A DNA stretch of 16,710 nucleotides from CAYRPN01 sp964426135 (GTDB lineage Bacteria > Planctomycetota > Phycisphaerae > Phycisphaerales > Phycisphaeraceae), in assembly GCA_964426135.1 (NCBI GenBank), contig CAYRPN010000126.1:1-16710 (forward strand). The letters are read 5' to 3'. The notes beneath the pieces are model-generated. The model searched no databases. It was not told where the DNA came from and saw only the letters and a list, made by a program, of their open reading frames with translations. Position numbers and translations under genes: made by a program. Positions 6,453 to 15,101 of this stretch are shown one piece after another. Each line of letters starts with the position of its first letter. Positions within the stretch are counted from its first letter, which is position 1.

Positions 6453-9400
6453 ATGGAATCCGGTTTTCTTGCCGCAGTCGATATTCTGGTCAATCACTAC
6501 CTCCCTGAATCCGAATTCGCCCGCAAGTCGGCACCGAATCAACTCGGATTGTTTGGCGAGGAAGAACTTGCCGCAGCGGTGGCCCCGAAGTCTCGCGCCC
6601 GGAATCTCAGAAAACCGGCTAAGGGGCAGATGTCTTTCAATTGGGATGAGGAATCTCACCCCAGAGAGGCGACTGCCCACGATGGCAAGCGACCGGGGGA
6701 ATTCGCGCCGAAGGAGCACGCAGAGGCGGCGAAGGTCGCAGAGATGTATCCGTCCCTGAAAGATGACGTGAAGCCAGAGCCAGAGGAAGAACAACAGCCA
6801 GAACTAGTAGTGACGCGAGATAACCACACCTCCCACGTCTGGGACAAGATGAACGAGGCGTGGGATGGCGGGAAGACTCTCGCCGTCACGACCAGAACTC
6901 GCTCAACTCCAATTTCCCCCGACAATCGCGGAATGATGCGATTCCACAACGGCCAGATTCAGCTTCAGCGGAAGGATTCTTGGGATACAGTTACCGGCGA
7001 AACGCTCGACCATCTCGCGAAGCAGTCTGGTACGATGGCGGCAATCGAGGTTCCGTTGACTCCAGAGGAGGAGGCCGCAGCAGACGCGAGATCACAAAAG
7101 CTGATTGACGACGAGGCGGCAACAGAGGCCAAGTGGCAAGGTTTCGTGGGCAAGCATTTCGGCGGGGACTACAGGAAGGCGATCAACGAAATGGATGCGA
7201 CCGGAATTCACGATGCCGACGAGTTCATTGCCCATAAGGAAAAGTCGGCAGCGGGGCCAGATCACGGCGGGATTAAGCAAGGCCGATTCACTGATCCTAC
7301 GCCGACGCATGATGAATTACATCAGGCGCTCGGTCAGGTCCGTCAGGCTGGCGGCAAATGGTGGGCGGGGACGAACCCAGTCGGATTCCCGACGAAGTGG
7401 CAAGCTGTGGAGCAGTCACTGCACAATGTCCGAGCGGTAAACGCTCGCGAGGCGGGAGTGACTGGTGATTACCCGATGTGGAATGGAAACTTCCGAGACA
7501 TTGCCAGTGAAGCTGAATTGCGAAAGATGTTCCCGCCAGAAGAGCATGAGAGGGTTTTGAGTGACCCCGCAAAGATGAGCGATGTCATCGCCGCCGTGAA
7601 CAAAAAGCACGAACCGGAAGGTGGTTGGACTGACGCCGATCGCGTTCCGTTGGCAGAACAGTCTGCTGTCAGGCGAACGAAAAAGAAGGCGGCAGACACA
7701 AAGCCAAAAGATCCAATCGCAGAGAAATTCCCTTCCCTGAAGGGATTCACGGAAGAACCGAAGCCAGCAGAGCCGGAGCCGCCAAAGGAACAAACATTCG
7801 ACCCTGAAAAAGACGGTGGATACAAGCCGCTCCTGCAACTGGCGGATGACATCAAGACTGGAAAACTCAGCCTCGATCAGTACAAGGAAAAGCACGCATT
7901 CTATCGCAAGCATGGCGATGCGTTTTTGGCGGATCTGAACAAGAGGTTCAATGCCACGCAGATGAAGAACATTGCCGGGAACTTCGGTGACTGGAGTGCG
8001 AACAGGAACACGAAAGGTGAGAACGCGAAGTCGATCTACCAGAAGTTGATGAGCAATGCGTTTTTACTCGCCGGTGGACTTCAGATCGACTATTCCGGCG
8101 GGCAGACATACGACACCGCACTTGATAAGCACGTCGAAAAGCAGACAGAGGACTCGTTTGCGAAGTATCGGCAGGTCGCAGCAGGAAAAGCAGCCGAGGC
8201 CGCAAAAGAGAATGACGCAGACAAGGAAGCAGTCGAAAATCCAAAAACGCTTGAGGATTTCCGAAAAGCGATTCGGCACCACGGAGGATATGACAAGCTC
8301 CCCGAAGACAAACAGGCGGCATACGACGATCTTCAGGCTACCGCACGACGAGAAGAATCAACAAAGTCGAAAGCGAAGGTCACCGGATTCAGCGGCGGAA
8401 CCGAAGCGACTGGAGCAACCTCGATCGTCGAGGGCCATCACCAGAAGCGTGGCGTTCCAACATACACTGTCACCGTCGAAAAGCACCTTGGTGACGGATG
8501 GGGCGATGCTTTGAGCCGTGCCAAGCAACTTGGCGGAAGTTACGTCAATGGTCGCATCGCAAAGGCGTATCACGCAACACCCGGATTCCAATTCTTCAAC
8601 CGAGCCGATGCGGAGAAGTTCCAAAAATCTCTTGGCGGTGAGGAAGTCGATCGATCCGATCGTCTGGACGAAAAGAATATCGCCCGGATGGACAACGCAT
8701 CGGAACGACTGGCGGCACTGTCCGAAGCCACAAGGAAACGCGCCGAGGAGAAGTTGAACGCCCCACGACAGACGAATACGCACCGCCGCGCCGAAATGGC
8801 TGCCGGGATACAGGCCCAAGCCCGGTCAGAAGTCGCAAAAGCGGAGACAATGCAGCGGATCTCCGAAGGGCTGGCATCTGGTTCGTTGAAGCATCTTGGT
8901 GGAATCCGTGCCCGAACCCATGTCGATACGCTCGATTCGCTTCTGCACAGCGCGAAGCTGAATGCGTGGCGAGACTCTAAATCAACGTCGCAGGATTCCT
9001 ACGAGGAAATGCGGGAGCGTGATGCCACCCCGCAGGACATCGCCAAGGCGAAGTATCCGTATCCAAGGATTTGGGATCACGAACTTGCCGAGCACCTCGA
9101 CGAGTTGTCGCAGATTCCCGGACTGAAAAACATCGCCCGTGACTTGAAGAAATCGACAGAGAAATCCCCGTACAAAAAGAAGATCGGCAAGATTTCCATC
9201 AATGGCGGCGAAGCCAAGACGGCGGATCAGTTGTCAGATATCCCACTGGCAAGAGGGTTGGTTAAGGATAAGGCCGTCAGAATCCACGTCTCCCAAGATC
9301 CGACGCTACTGAAGGGACGACATCCAATCGCCTACACAGCCGACGGCGGTAAGACATGGGGGACGACGCAAGACATCGCCGTTAGTGCGGCAGTTCACGG

Positions 9401-10286
9401 TGAAATCAACGGGACCAGCAAACTGGATCTCATCGACCCGCCACAGCACGAACAGGTGGAAATCAAAGATCCGGACACCATCGCCAACATCCAGAAGGCG
9501 ATTAAGATCCTGAAACGGAAGTCGAACCCCCGATTGAAACGTGTTGCGGAGTCTCTCGGTCAGCACATGGAGGACTACAACCGACTCCAAGGAATGGACA
9601 TCACGACGCCGATGGAGCTTCGCGCCGCGCTCCGCGAATACATGCCGCTAAAGAAACGCCAAGACAAGGAAGACCCGGTAAAGGCCAAGGAACGATCGTT
9701 GATCGGTCGCAAAATCGACGGATTCTTCCCGACGCCACGCCCGGCAATCGACAAAATGTTGGCGGCAGCAGACATTCAGCCCGGCATGAGTGTATTGGAG
9801 CCGTCCGCAGGGAAGGGCGATATTCTTGATGCCGTGAAGGAACAGCACCCCGACGCCAAGACTGTCGGGATCGAAACGAATTCGGATCTCCGCGACCTCA
9901 TCGGCATGAAGGGGCACGAACTCCACGACGATACCGACTTCCTTCAGCACAGCGGACAATACGATCGAATCGTGATGAATCCACCGTTTGAAGGAAGACA
10001 AGATGCGGCTCATGTTCAGCATGCCTACAAAAATCTAGCTCCCGGTGGAAGACTGGTTGCCATTATGGGGGCAGGTGTATTCGGTGGCAGCAGTAAAAAG
10101 GATCAGGAGTTCCGGGACTGGCTCGATGAGCATGGCGGAGAAGTCGAAGACATGCCAGAGGGGTCATTCAACGGGGCCGACGCATTCCGAAAGACCGGCG
10201 TCAACACTCGTATGGTAGTGATCGACAAACCACACGATACGAAACAGTTCAGCCGAGATCTGGCATTCGTTCTTTCCCGCATTTGA
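6453..10286 (+). CDS. Giant polyvalent-type protein B with C-terminal N6-adenine DNA methyltransferase (1277 aa)
   Basis: The ATG at 6453 lies 10 nt after A's stop, with a weak GAAAG SD, so B is probably co-transcribed with A. The leader MESGFLAAVDILVNHYL leads to EFAR (21-24), QLGLF (30-34) and the HPRE...GEFAPK module ending at 87. Linkers carry YPSL (99-102) and FPSL (426-429). Residues about 452-640 resemble a helical domain frequent in phage methylase/helicase polyvalent proteins (LQLADDIKTGKLSLDQYKEK...). About 650-729 is a small domain ending GFQFFNRADAEKF. The C-terminal methyltransferase has FFPTP (1091-1095), the SAM-binding motif I LEPSAGKGD (1115-1123) and catalytic NPPF (1176-1179), so it should methylate adenine N6 in DNA. 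QFSR (1265-1268) is 9 residues from the end. Likely roles are protection of phage DNA from restriction or epigenetic control; the target sequence cannot be read. Confidence 0.9.
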   Translation: MESGFLAAVDILVNHYLPESEFARKSAPNQLGLFGEEELAAAVAPKSRARNLRKPAKGQMSFNWDEESHPREATAHDGKRPGEFAPKEHAEAAKVAEMYPSLKDDVKPEPEEEQQPELVVTRDNHTSHVWDKMNEAWDGGKTLAVTTRTRSTPISPDNRGMMRFHNGQIQLQRKDSWDTVTGETLDHLAKQSGTMAAIEVPLTPEEEAAADARSQKLIDDEAATEAKWQGFVGKHFGGDYRKAINEMDATGIHDADEFIAHKEKSAAGPDHGGIKQGRFTDPTPTHDELHQALGQVRQAGGKWWAGTNPVGFPTKWQAVEQSLHNVRAVNAREAGVTGDYPMWNGNFRDIASEAELRKMFPPEEHERVLSDPAKMSDVIAAVNKKHEPEGGWTDADRVPLAEQSAVRRTKKKAADTKPKDPIAEKFPSLKGFTEEPKPAEPEPPKEQTFDPEKDGGYKPLLQLADDIKTGKLSLDQYKEKHAFYRKHGDAFLADLNKRFNATQMKNIAGNFGDWSANRNTKGENAKSIYQKLMSNAFLLAGGLQIDYSGGQTYDTALDKHVEKQTEDSFAKYRQVAAGKAAEAAKENDADKEAVENPKTLEDFRKAIRHHGGYDKLPEDKQAAYDDLQATARREESTKSKAKVTGFSGGTEATGATSIVEGHHQKRGVPTYTVTVEKHLGDGWGDALSRAKQLGGSYVNGRIAKAYHATPGFQFFNRADAEKFQKSLGGEEVDRSDRLDEKNIARMDNASERLAALSEATRKRAEEKLNAPRQTNTHRRAEMAAGIQAQARSEVAKAETMQRISEGLASGSLKHLGGIRARTHVDTLDSLLHSAKLNAWRDSKSTSQDSYEEMRERDATPQDIAKAKYPYPRIWDHELAEHLDELSQIPGLKNIARDLKKSTEKSPYKKKIGKISINGGEAKTADQLSDIPLARGLVKDKAVRIHVSQDPTLLKGRHPIAYTADGGKTWGTTQDIAVSAAVHGEINGTSKLDLIDPPQHEQVEIKDPDTIANIQKAIKILKRKSNPRLKRVAESLGQHMEDYNRLQGMDITTPMELRAALREYMPLKKRQDKEDPVKAKERSLIGRKIDGFFPTPRPAIDKMLAAADIQPGMSVLEPSAGKGDILDAVKEQHPDAKTVGIETNSDLRDLIGMKGHELHDDTDFLQHSGQYDRIVMNPPFEGRQDAAHVQHAYKNLAPGGRLVAIMGAGVFGGSSKKDQEFRDWLDEHGGEVEDMPEGSFNGADAFRKTGVNTRMVVIDKPHDTKQFSRDLAFVLSRI
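6513..6713 (+). repeat. EFAR-EFAPK module, N-terminal copy in B
   Basis: Encodes B residues 21-87, the closest relative of the internal copy in A (50 of 67 residues identical, no gaps). Confidence 0.75.
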
Positions 10287-10310
10287 TGATTTAGGGAAGT
10301 TTCGTATAAT
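10283..10310 (+). promoter_or_regulatory. Promoter for the 166-aa gene
   Basis: A -35-like TTGATG (10283-10288, overlapping B's stop codon), a 16-bp spacer and a perfect -10 TATAAT (10305-10310). GAAGTTTC (10296-10303) abuts the -10 and also occurs at the promoter near 16160. The predicted start at about 10317 gives a very short leader holding the SD. Confidence 0.65.
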
Positions 10311-10330
10311 CTCCCCGAAAGGAGACCGAA

Positions 10331-10831
10331 TTGGCAAATCGAGCAGAAGTAAATACCTGCCTGTTGGTAAGGGAAACGATCGCGGCGACTGACACGTCAC
10401 CGAGCTACGATCGGCCCATTGACATTCAGAACTACCCCACGCAGTATTCCGCCTCGCTGTTTCCGGGGCTGACGCCGTGGGGGCAGGTCGTCACGCTGAC
10501 CGCAGGGGCATTGACGCTTGATCTGACCGCACTGGCCAGAGCGGGAGAGTCGTCTGTAAATCTGACCGGAAAGCGAATCCTCGCCGTCAAGGCTGTCGCG
10601 ATCGGCACGAATACGCAGCCCGTCACCCTCAGGCCCGGAGCCACAAACGGATATTCCGATCTCGGGCTTGGCGTCCGTCTCGGCGTGTCATCTGACGACA
10701 CGGAACGACCGGATGAAGCTCTCTTGCATCTGCCATCTGGATCGGCAGTTGATTCAACTCACAAAACGCTGGATCTCGCCAGTAGTGATGCCGACGCATC
10801 CGTAGCCATTATCATCATCGCCCGCACATAA
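10331..10831 (+). CDS. Probable phage structural beta-sandwich protein (166 aa)
   Basis: The start is a TTG at 10331, chosen because AAAGGAG (10318-10324) lies 6 nt upstream and a near-consensus promoter precedes it. The protein is rich in beta strands and small residues: LTLDLTALARAG, VNLTGKRILAVKAVAIG, QPVTLRPGATNGYSDLG, then a closing repeat-like stretch ending VAIIIIART. This pattern ('GATNGY', 'TLDLTAL', 'ALLHLPSG', 'VDSTHKTLDL') resembles small virion proteins with a jelly-roll or beta-sandwich fold in phage structural gene clusters, possibly a decoration or fibre-associated protein. It lacks the EFAR leader of its neighbours. Its own promoter and strong SD suggest high expression. The exact role is not established. 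Confidence 0.65.
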   Translation: MANRAEVNTCLLVRETIAATDTSPSYDRPIDIQNYPTQYSASLFPGLTPWGQVVTLTAGALTLDLTALARAGESSVNLTGKRILAVKAVAIGTNTQPVTLRPGATNGYSDLGLGVRLGVSSDDTERPDEALLHLPSGSAVDSTHKTLDLASSDADASVAIIIIART

Positions 10832-10842
10832 GGCCCGCAAAC

Positions 10843-13800
10843 ATGCCGGAACCCGGATTTCTTCGCGCAGTGGAAGTATTGACCGACGCCCTGTTGACCC
10901 CGCAGGAGTTCGCACGGCACAAGCCATCACCAGACCAAATGACGCTCCGTTGGGTGACGATTCACCCACATGGCGACGGTGAGGAAGGCCGACGAATCCA
11001 GATCAACACCGAAACCGGCGAGATTGAAAAGGGTTTCGGGGCTGGAAAAACCATGCACGAAGCCTTTGCTCCGAAGAGTGGAACGCTCGCCGCAAGTGAA
11101 ACCACAGCAGCGCCGAGCCGCAAATGGTACGGGATGACGTATCGACCGCCAGCATTGGGCGCGATCCCCAAAGGTGAGTATGAGCACAAGCCGCACCCTG
11201 ATTTCCGGCACGGACAGATCTCCTACAATGAGCCACTCAGTCAGGAGATGCAGGACGCCTATGAGCTTACTCCAATCCATGAGGACGGGGATATTCCGGC
11301 TGTCGCGAAGTCTGTTGGCGCTGCGATGGGGAAGTATGCTGGCGAATACGCCAAGCCGCAAAACGCACAGCTTCTCGACAACCAACTGTCTCTAGAACGC
11401 ATCCGCAAACTTCTCGGTCACGTTGACAAGGAGAAACTGAAAGCGGAGTTCCGGAAACAGTTCGGACAGGAATCCGATGCGGACCGCATTGAATCGGAGG
11501 CGTCATCTATCGCGGATGGCGTGCAAAAGCAAAAACAGCGATCAATGATTTATCAGGCGGACGACAAGGAGCGACTTGCAGAAAAGCACGGAAAGCCGAT
11601 CGACGCATATCACGATCTCCCGTTTGATGATTGGATGAAACTTCGTGCGGCTGATGACGAATCAGGTCGGGAACCGCAAAAGCCAGACGACGCCATCCTG
11701 AGCAAATATCCATCCCTTGCAAGCGGCGGCGGTGGACAGGCTGCGACCTATGCGAACTTTGGAGGAAACAAACCGGAATCCCCCTCACTTCCCCCAGAGA
11801 TCGCAGCCAAATACCCTTCGCTTGCCGAGGAACCAAAGGCAAGCGATCCTGATCCTGAAGAATCTCCAGACAGCCGATTCGCTAGTGCGATTCACGACGG
11901 TAGGGTTGATGACGCAATGGCCGTTCTGTCAAAACTCCCGCACAAGCAAGCAGAGAAAATTGCTGGCGATCTTGGGATGCCCGTCTATAACTCTAAGACC
12001 AAAAAAGGATTGCTTGAGACAGTCCGAAAGATCGCGGAGAACAATACGCCAGAAAAGCGAGAGGCAAGATCTAAGCGGGAATCCATCCAATCTGCGAATG
12101 CAGATGCCAAACGGGCACTCGACAACGCCGACGCACACGCACTTGGAAGAATGGGCGCGCCGCTAGATCAGGGACTTTCCGATGAGCAAATCAGAGACCC
12201 CCATTCCGATGATCACAGGCACGCGGTTCAGGCTGCATGGTCAAAAAAGGTCGCAGCGGCATTCTCGAAACTCGATAAGTCCGACACTACAGCACAGGCA
12301 TTGATCGCAAAGGCGAAGCATCTTGGCATCTATGATGCTGACAAGAAATCACCAGAAGCCGCAATCGCGGAGAAATACCCATCGCTGGCAGAACCTAAGC
12401 CCGCAGAGCAGTCGCCAAGTTCGCAGGACGCCGCGAAGGAACCGTGGCAAATGCGACGCGACGACTTCGTTGACAGTGAACTCGACAAAGCGGCAAACGA
12501 TCCATCGCATCCAGAATACTCCGCCATGAAGTCGATGTCGTCAGCCGGAAAGTTTCGGCAATGGCAGGACAGCTTACGGAAAAACCTGACCGCAAAATGG
12601 TACGACTCGCGAGAAAAGGCCGCGTCAGAAGGTAAGCCAGTATCCGAAAAGCCAGCATGGATGCTGACAAAAGCAGAAGAGGAAAGGCAATACGGAAACG
12701 GCGAGAGCGAACATCGACAAGACATCACGAATGCACTAGCCGCAGGAAAGCCGGTGCCCGCTGAAGTTTTGGCTGAATATCCTGACCTAAAACCCAAGGC
12801 CGCATTCAAGCCCGAAGGCGTTCCCGGCGAGCAAATGGGGCTATTCGATCAGGACGCAGGCGGGCAGAAATCGCTGTTCAATGTTGTCAAGCCCGACAAG
12901 AAATCGAAAAAGGCACCAGCCGCCGCGCCGTCCGAACTGGAAAAGATCAGAGACGAGCACAAGGCGAGGTCCGAAGAATCCGCACCGCTACCGGGGCAGA
13001 AGTCTATCAGGGGTTTAGCAACAAAGCCGAAAAACACCGCAGAGGCTGATGAAAAGATCGCGTCTCAAAAAATGGCCTCCGACTTTCTTCAGGAGTCCAG
13101 AGATGAAAAAGAACAAGCGAAAAGAAAAGAGCGAGTGAGTCAATGGAGAAGCGGCTTCACTGGATCTCCAAAGGAGAATAACGCATCCGGAGATATCGCT
13201 CGCCACGACTGGGAAAAGGCACTGCAAAACGGAGTATCCCCAAAACGACTTTCCGAGATGGTCGATAGTGCCGTTCAGGCTGGCGCTCTCGACGCTGGCG
13301 TTGGAAAGCATCTAAAGTCTCGGTTTATCGAAGATCAGTACCCGAGCCTGAAGGGGTTCGCGGTGGATCGGCCCGAGTCGATCGAAAGCCCGTCGGATTT
13401 GCTGGAAAAAGCCCAGGAGTACACCGAATACGGCGAAAACTACAGTCGCAACATCGCGACATCGGCGAACCGGCTTCAGTCCCTGATTGATCGCGGGCAC
13501 TCTGTTCAACAGATTAGGATGGCGGCGGATGAACTGGCGACACGATTGAAGGTTCATGGCGATGATTCGCAAGACTCCAAGCCTGATTCACAGGGCAATG
13601 ACGACCCTCTGTCTATTGAGTCACTGAAGTCGGATATTTCAGCGATTGAAGACTCAATCAAAGTTCATGACGCGAAGATTGCTGCCCACTTGAGGGACGG
13701 TCGATCAAAAGGCTATTGGGATAACGAGGATGACGAGTCCGCGTACCATAAGGCAAATAGCGAGCGACAAAAAGCCATCAAAGACCTGAACGACAAGAAG

Positions 13801-14991
13801 ACCGAACTCCAGAAGGGCATTGAGTCAACCCCGGAATTCCAGAAAAAACGACAGGCAGCCTTGGATGCAGCAAGGAGGAAGGACAATAAATCTGAGCGGA
13901 ACATAACGTCGACGACATACGAAAATGCAATGGCGAGACAAAGCCGGGATTTCAACGCAAGGTATAACAATCGGGCAGACGCAATGCTTCCCGCCCGCTC
14001 GCTGGACAACACATTCAACAGTGATGGGTCCGTGAATCACGAATCGTTCCGCGAGGACCGAACGACGGGACAGTCAACGTCTCCGCAGGACGAATCGAAG
14101 CCAAGCGACCACGCCATCGACCCGCTAGACATCGGAAAGCACAACATCACTGAAGTTCTGGAGAACCAGAAAGCGGACATCCTGAAGTCTGACCCGAAAC
14201 TCAGCCCGAACGCAGCCGCCTCGCTTGCCGGGGCGAGAGTATTCAACGCCCTGAATGGGCGAGCAGAAGAATTCCGCCGAGGAATCGACGATCGGGTACG
14301 CAAAGGCGAAGAGATCTCAGACGATGAAGACGCGAAGTACATCGCAGCAGGAGATGCTCGCAGGAATCTCCACAGCGACATCGTCCAGCACACCGGCTAT
14401 CGCCCGATGGGAGAGGTGGACGGCCATCCCGAAGCGAATAAGCCGCTTGTCGGAAAAGCGAACGAGCAGGAACAGCCGACGGCGCCGCAATCGAATCCGC
14501 AGGACGAACTGAAGCGGCACAACGAAGAATTCGCCGCATTCCAAGAGAAGTCTATCCCCGTCTTTCAGCAAGAAATGGCGATGCGAAAAGAACTTCGCGC
14601 CCTGTTCGACGAGCCGCCAAGCAAGGAAAGGGACAAACAGACGCGATCCCTGCAAAAGAAGCTCGACAAAGTCGTAGCCGCAGCGGAGGAGTACCGCAAG
14701 AAAGGCGACGAACTTCGGGAGCGAGGAGACAGTCTTGTCGCTCAAGTTCGGGGTCAGCAATTCTCCCGCAAGGCACCACACGAAGAACTAATCCATCACC
14801 TCCACGAAGCCATGAACCATGATGGAAAATGCTGCTACGAAAAAGAGGAGGGCGAAGACGACATCGCGGATCACGTCCCAGCCGATCACCGCCACATGGA
14901 CAAATCTGTTCACGAACTCTGCCGACATCTCGGAGCATCGCACCCGGAATTGCAGGCGGCATACGAAAACTACACCGCTGCAATGGAATGA
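10843..14991 (+). CDS. Giant polyvalent-type linker/coiled-coil protein C (1382 aa)
   Basis: The ATG at 10843 has AAGG 9 nt upstream. The leader MPEPGFLRAVEVLTDALL ends in EFAR (22-25), then QMTLR (32-36), a WVTIHP...TGEI element (37-61) seen in phage polyvalent and head-associated proteins, and EAFAPK (73-78). A SAP/Rho-N-like segment (about 357-400, LPHKQAEKIAGDLGMPV) could bind nucleic acid. The linkers carry YPSL at 289, 324, 512 and 833, and YPDL at 646 after GKPVPAEVLAE. Two W-containing elements (EPWQMRRDDF 533-542, PAWMLTKAEE 604-613) are of the type repeated in such proteins. QMGLF (664-668) and QKSLF (675-679) follow. Coiled coils are likely at about 923-1012 and 1220-1300. QFSR (1306-1309) precedes a His/Cys-rich tail (1313-1367). 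No catalytic motif was found. It may be a scaffold or packaged accessory protein. Confidence 0.75.
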   Translation: MPEPGFLRAVEVLTDALLTPQEFARHKPSPDQMTLRWVTIHPHGDGEEGRRIQINTETGEIEKGFGAGKTMHEAFAPKSGTLAASETTAAPSRKWYGMTYRPPALGAIPKGEYEHKPHPDFRHGQISYNEPLSQEMQDAYELTPIHEDGDIPAVAKSVGAAMGKYAGEYAKPQNAQLLDNQLSLERIRKLLGHVDKEKLKAEFRKQFGQESDADRIESEASSIADGVQKQKQRSMIYQADDKERLAEKHGKPIDAYHDLPFDDWMKLRAADDESGREPQKPDDAILSKYPSLASGGGGQAATYANFGGNKPESPSLPPEIAAKYPSLAEEPKASDPDPEESPDSRFASAIHDGRVDDAMAVLSKLPHKQAEKIAGDLGMPVYNSKTKKGLLETVRKIAENNTPEKREARSKRESIQSANADAKRALDNADAHALGRMGAPLDQGLSDEQIRDPHSDDHRHAVQAAWSKKVAAAFSKLDKSDTTAQALIAKAKHLGIYDADKKSPEAAIAEKYPSLAEPKPAEQSPSSQDAAKEPWQMRRDDFVDSELDKAANDPSHPEYSAMKSMSSAGKFRQWQDSLRKNLTAKWYDSREKAASEGKPVSEKPAWMLTKAEEERQYGNGESEHRQDITNALAAGKPVPAEVLAEYPDLKPKAAFKPEGVPGEQMGLFDQDAGGQKSLFNVVKPDKKSKKAPAAAPSELEKIRDEHKARSEESAPLPGQKSIRGLATKPKNTAEADEKIASQKMASDFLQESRDEKEQAKRKERVSQWRSGFTGSPKENNASGDIARHDWEKALQNGVSPKRLSEMVDSAVQAGALDAGVGKHLKSRFIEDQYPSLKGFAVDRPESIESPSDLLEKAQEYTEYGENYSRNIATSANRLQSLIDRGHSVQQIRMAADELATRLKVHGDDSQDSKPDSQGNDDPLSIESLKSDISAIEDSIKVHDAKIAAHLRDGRSKGYWDNEDDESAYHKANSERQKAIKDLNDKKTELQKGIESTPEFQKKRQAALDAARRKDNKSERNITSTTYENAMARQSRDFNARYNNRADAMLPARSLDNTFNSDGSVNHESFREDRTTGQSTSPQDESKPSDHAIDPLDIGKHNITEVLENQKADILKSDPKLSPNAAASLAGARVFNALNGRAEEFRRGIDDRVRKGEEISDDEDAKYIAAGDARRNLHSDIVQHTGYRPMGEVDGHPEANKPLVGKANEQEQPTAPQSNPQDELKRHNEEFAAFQEKSIPVFQQEMAMRKELRALFDEPPSKERDKQTRSLQKKLDKVVAAAEEYRKKGDELRERGDSLVAQVRGQQFSRKAPHEELIHHLHEAMNHDGKCCYEKEEGEDDIADHVPADHRHMDKSVHELCRHLGASHPELQAAYENYTAAME
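10906..11076 (+). repeat. EFAR-EFAPK module, divergent copy in C
   Basis: Encodes C residues 22-78. It keeps EFAR, Q-M-T-L and [GA]-E/A-FAPK ends, but the middle HPRE segment is replaced by a WVTIHP...TGEI element. Confidence 0.5.
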
Positions 14992-15001
14992 CCGTTTTTT
15001 T
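14949..15001 (+). terminator. Weak terminator-like hairpin plus T run after C
   Basis: A stem of 10 bp with one bulged G (14949-14959 with 14975-14984, ATTGCAG...CTGCAAT) has a 15-nt loop. It lies inside the last codons of C and is followed after 10 nt by seven Ts (14995-15001). The gap between stem and T run is too long for a standard intrinsic terminator, so this is tentative. The T run may instead be an upstream element of the following promoter. Confidence 0.25.
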
Positions 15002-15018
15002 AGAAAATGCCAAGAATT

Positions 15019-15051
15019 ATCTATTGCAATTGTCGCGACGGGAGCGATAAT
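15019..15051 (+). promoter_or_regulatory. Promoter with 18-bp box (copy 2 of 2)
   Basis: ATCTATTGCAATTGTCGC (15019-15036) is identical to 713-730. It gives -35-like TTGCAA (15024-15029), a 16-bp spacer and -10-like GATAAT (15046-15051). The start codon at 15102 lies 51 nt after the -10, exactly as in copy 1. Confidence 0.65.
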
Positions 15052-15101
15052 CATGTCAGCCAATCGCATTTCGCGGTTGCAACTCAGAAACGGAGATCGC
15101 G

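Noticed and set aside
11383..11397. QLSLE in C (181-185) as a further clamp peptide
   Set aside because: It lacks the final aromatic or hydrophobic residue and sits in a predicted helix (QLSLERIRKLLG), not in a linker.
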